Source: Chloroherpetonaceae bacterium (lineage in GTDB: Bacteria; Bacteroidota; Chlorobiia; Chlorobiales; Thermochlorobacteraceae). From it: 64,000 nt of DNA. The position numbers and the translations under genes are program-made. Shown one piece after another: positions 62,727 to 64,000 of this stretch. Where the stretch lies: positions 115,456 to 179,455 of the forward strand of contig JANWWA010000002.1 in NCBI GenBank assembly GCA_025056565.1, written 5' to 3'. The notes under the pieces are model-generated. The model was not told the origin of the DNA and did not search any database. It saw only the letters and a program-made list of their open reading frames with translations. The first letter of the stretch is position 1; the number at the start of each line of letters is the position of its first letter.

Positions 62727-64000
62727 ATGACTGAGCTTGAAATGCATCACTTGCTTGCAATCCAGCGTGCCTTGCTAAGAGAAGATGAGAACTGCTTGAC
62801 CGAGGTGGCCTGCATTCTTAGCAAGCCCCTCAATGCAAGTGAAGTTGCAATTTACGAACTTGAACCGCATAATTTTCCAAGTCAGAGCACTGCATTTCGC
62901 TGCAACGCATACTGGTCAGCCGATGTCACTGGTAGCCGCACTAAGCTCTTTTCTCTCTTAGAGACGGAACTGACCCAAGCCGCACTGGCAAAAGTCCCTA
63001 CTGAGCAACATAGCAAGGAAGCAACAGAGGTAATTCTTCCATTTGGCGACGCAGACGAAGTGCTTGGCTGTTTGCGTTTCAGAGTGAAGCAAGTTTTGCA
63101 TAACGGTGCCGTCCAAACTGCTTTGTTGCAGTCTGCACTGGAAGCGCTCAGCAGCTACATCAAACGCAAGCGGATGGACACGGCACTGCTGCAGATGCAA
63201 GCTGAGCTGGAAGCGCTCCGCCAGTCGGTTTCAGGAGCTTTGCGAGCAAAGTCCGTGTTTTTAGCAAGCATCAGCCATGAGATTCGCACACCGATGAACA
63301 TTATACTGGGCATGTGCGATTTGCTCTTGGATACACCGCTTTCCGCCGAGCAGACAAGCTATCTCAACACGCTGCGCAGCGCAGGCAATACCCTTGCAAC
63401 GCTTCTAACCGACCTGATTGATTTTTCTAATCTGGAGTCAGGAAAGCTGGAGCTGAAGGAACAACCATTTGTGCTCATAGACCTGCTGCAACATGTAGCA
63501 AGTTTGGCACAGCAAAGAGCGACTGAAAAACAGCTTCGCTTCACGCTATCGCTCTCGCCAGCCCTACCAAACACACTACTAGGCGACGCCTTGCGCATTC
63601 AACAGATTCTGATGAATCTTCTTAGCAATGCTATCAAGTTCACAGAGCAAGGCGCCATAGAGCTCAGGGCAGAGTTAGAGCGTCTTGATGAGGCTACAGC
63701 GACCATTTGCTTTTCAGTTATTGATACAGGAATTGGCATTTCGCCTGAAAAGCTGGATTTCATTTTCGAGCAATTTGCGCAAGTAGAACAAACCACAGCG
63801 CGCAAGCACGGTGGAGTTGGCTTAGGCTTAACGATTGCGAAACAATTGGTGGAACGAATGAATGGCACGATTAGTGTGGAAAGCGCGCTTGGCAAAGGTA
63901 GTCGATTTGAGGTGCGCTTGCCGCTGCGCCTTGCGCCCGAGTCAGCTGTGCCAAAATCACCATTAGCAGGCAGAGCTGCGCTGCTAATTGACCGAGACTC
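62727..64000 (+). CDS. Hybrid sensor histidine kinase, truncated by the window end
   Basis: Reading frame from ATG 62727, open to the window edge (at least 424 codons). Residues about 10-150 look like a GAF-type sensor. A short coiled coil is followed by HisKA with the phospho-His near residue 183 (FLASISHEIRTPMNIILGM). HATPase_c has MNLLSNAIKFTEQGAI (N box), VIDTGIGISPEKLDFIF (G1) and KHGGVGLGLTIAKQLV (G2). The last residues (PLAGRAALLIDRDS) are the first strand of a receiver domain, so this is probably a hybrid kinase. It has no membrane segment and is likely cytoplasmic. It starts 11 bp after the oxidoreductase, in the same operon. Partial at the 3' end. Confidence 0.92.
   Translation, partial: MTELEMHHLLAIQRALLREDENCLTEVACILSKPLNASEVAIYELEPHNFPSQSTAFRCNAYWSADVTGSRTKLFSLLETELTQAALAKVPTEQHSKEATEVILPFGDADEVLGCLRFRVKQVLHNGAVQTALLQSALEALSSYIKRKRMDTALLQMQAELEALRQSVSGALRAKSVFLASISHEIRTPMNIILGMCDLLLDTPLSAEQTSYLNTLRSAGNTLATLLTDLIDFSNLESGKLELKEQPFVLIDLLQHVASLAQQRATEKQLRFTLSLSPALPNTLLGDALRIQQILMNLLSNAIKFTEQGAIELRAELERLDEATATICFSVIDTGIGISPEKLDFIFEQFAQVEQTTARKHGGVGLGLTIAKQLVERMNGTISVESALGKGSRFEVRLPLRLAPESAVPKSPLAGRAALLIDRD

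Overview
This window looks like a chromosomal segment from a member of the Bacteroidota/Chlorobiota (FCB) group. The evidence is two proteins ending in type IX secretion (T9SS) sorting domains with the QNYPNPFNPTT motif, a type III glutamine synthetase, the neighbourhoods yicC-gmk-rpoZ and uppS-bamA, an Rpb6-like omega subunit, and few clear Shine-Dalgarno sequences. A green-sulfur-bacterium-like lineage (Chloroherpeton/Thermochlorobacter type) is my best guess. It rests on overall gene character and not on a diagnostic photosynthesis gene, since none is present. There are no phage genes, transposases or CRISPR arrays. It reads as ordinary housekeeping chromosome with several lineage-specific modules.

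Layout. 0-6 kb: a secreted DUF4159 protein, three tandem UbiA-family prenyltransferases closed by a strong terminator, then comF, rsmE and a fumarylacetoacetate-hydrolase-family gene. 6-12.3 kb: a complete tripartite type I export system (ABC ATPase, HlyD-like adaptor, TolC-like channel) on the minus strand, with a small secreted protein encoded divergently. 12.3-15 kb: glnN (GSIII) and an AsnC/Lrp regulator with a possible self-operator. 15.2-16.8 kb: a TPP riboswitch upstream of thiD-tenA. 17-18.1 kb: an M50 site-2 protease with CBS domains. 18.4-30 kb: a long minus-strand series. It runs from yicC, gmk, rpoZ, a VOC protein, a LOG-family protein and tmk into an envelope-related cluster (NlpC/P60 lipoprotein, T9SS subtilisin, methyltransferase, YxSQA-repeat protein, Dph6-like ATP pyrophosphatase, sterol-desaturase-like enzyme), and then a BsuPI-domain protein.

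30-43 kb: rpsO, panB, yqeY, a GNAT acetyltransferase, purF, a membrane protein, tRNA-Ala(GGC), an alpha/beta hydrolase, a LamG-containing T9SS cargo, tRNA-Leu(TAA), uppS-bamA and a class V aminotransferase. 43-50 kb: a degenerate ADP-ribosylglycohydrolase homologue, an S9 peptidase, an ArsA-family ATPase, a repeat-containing lipoprotein and a membrane adenylate cyclase. 50-64 kb: a bacterial CDC48/p97-type AAA ATPase, proline dehydrogenase, a double-receiver response regulator, a TPR histidine kinase, hemL, a VWA protein plus MoxR-like AAA ATPase pair, a Gfo/Idh/MocA oxidoreductase and a hybrid histidine kinase that runs off the window end.

Several proteins have lost canonical catalytic motifs: the first UbiA, the ABC ATPase, the ADP-ribosylglycohydrolase homologue, the second receiver domain and the Walker motifs of the MoxR-like ATPase. 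The best candidates for undescribed biology are the envelope cluster around the YxSQA-repeat protein, the tandem UbiA set, the CDC48 homologue and the VWA/AAA pair.
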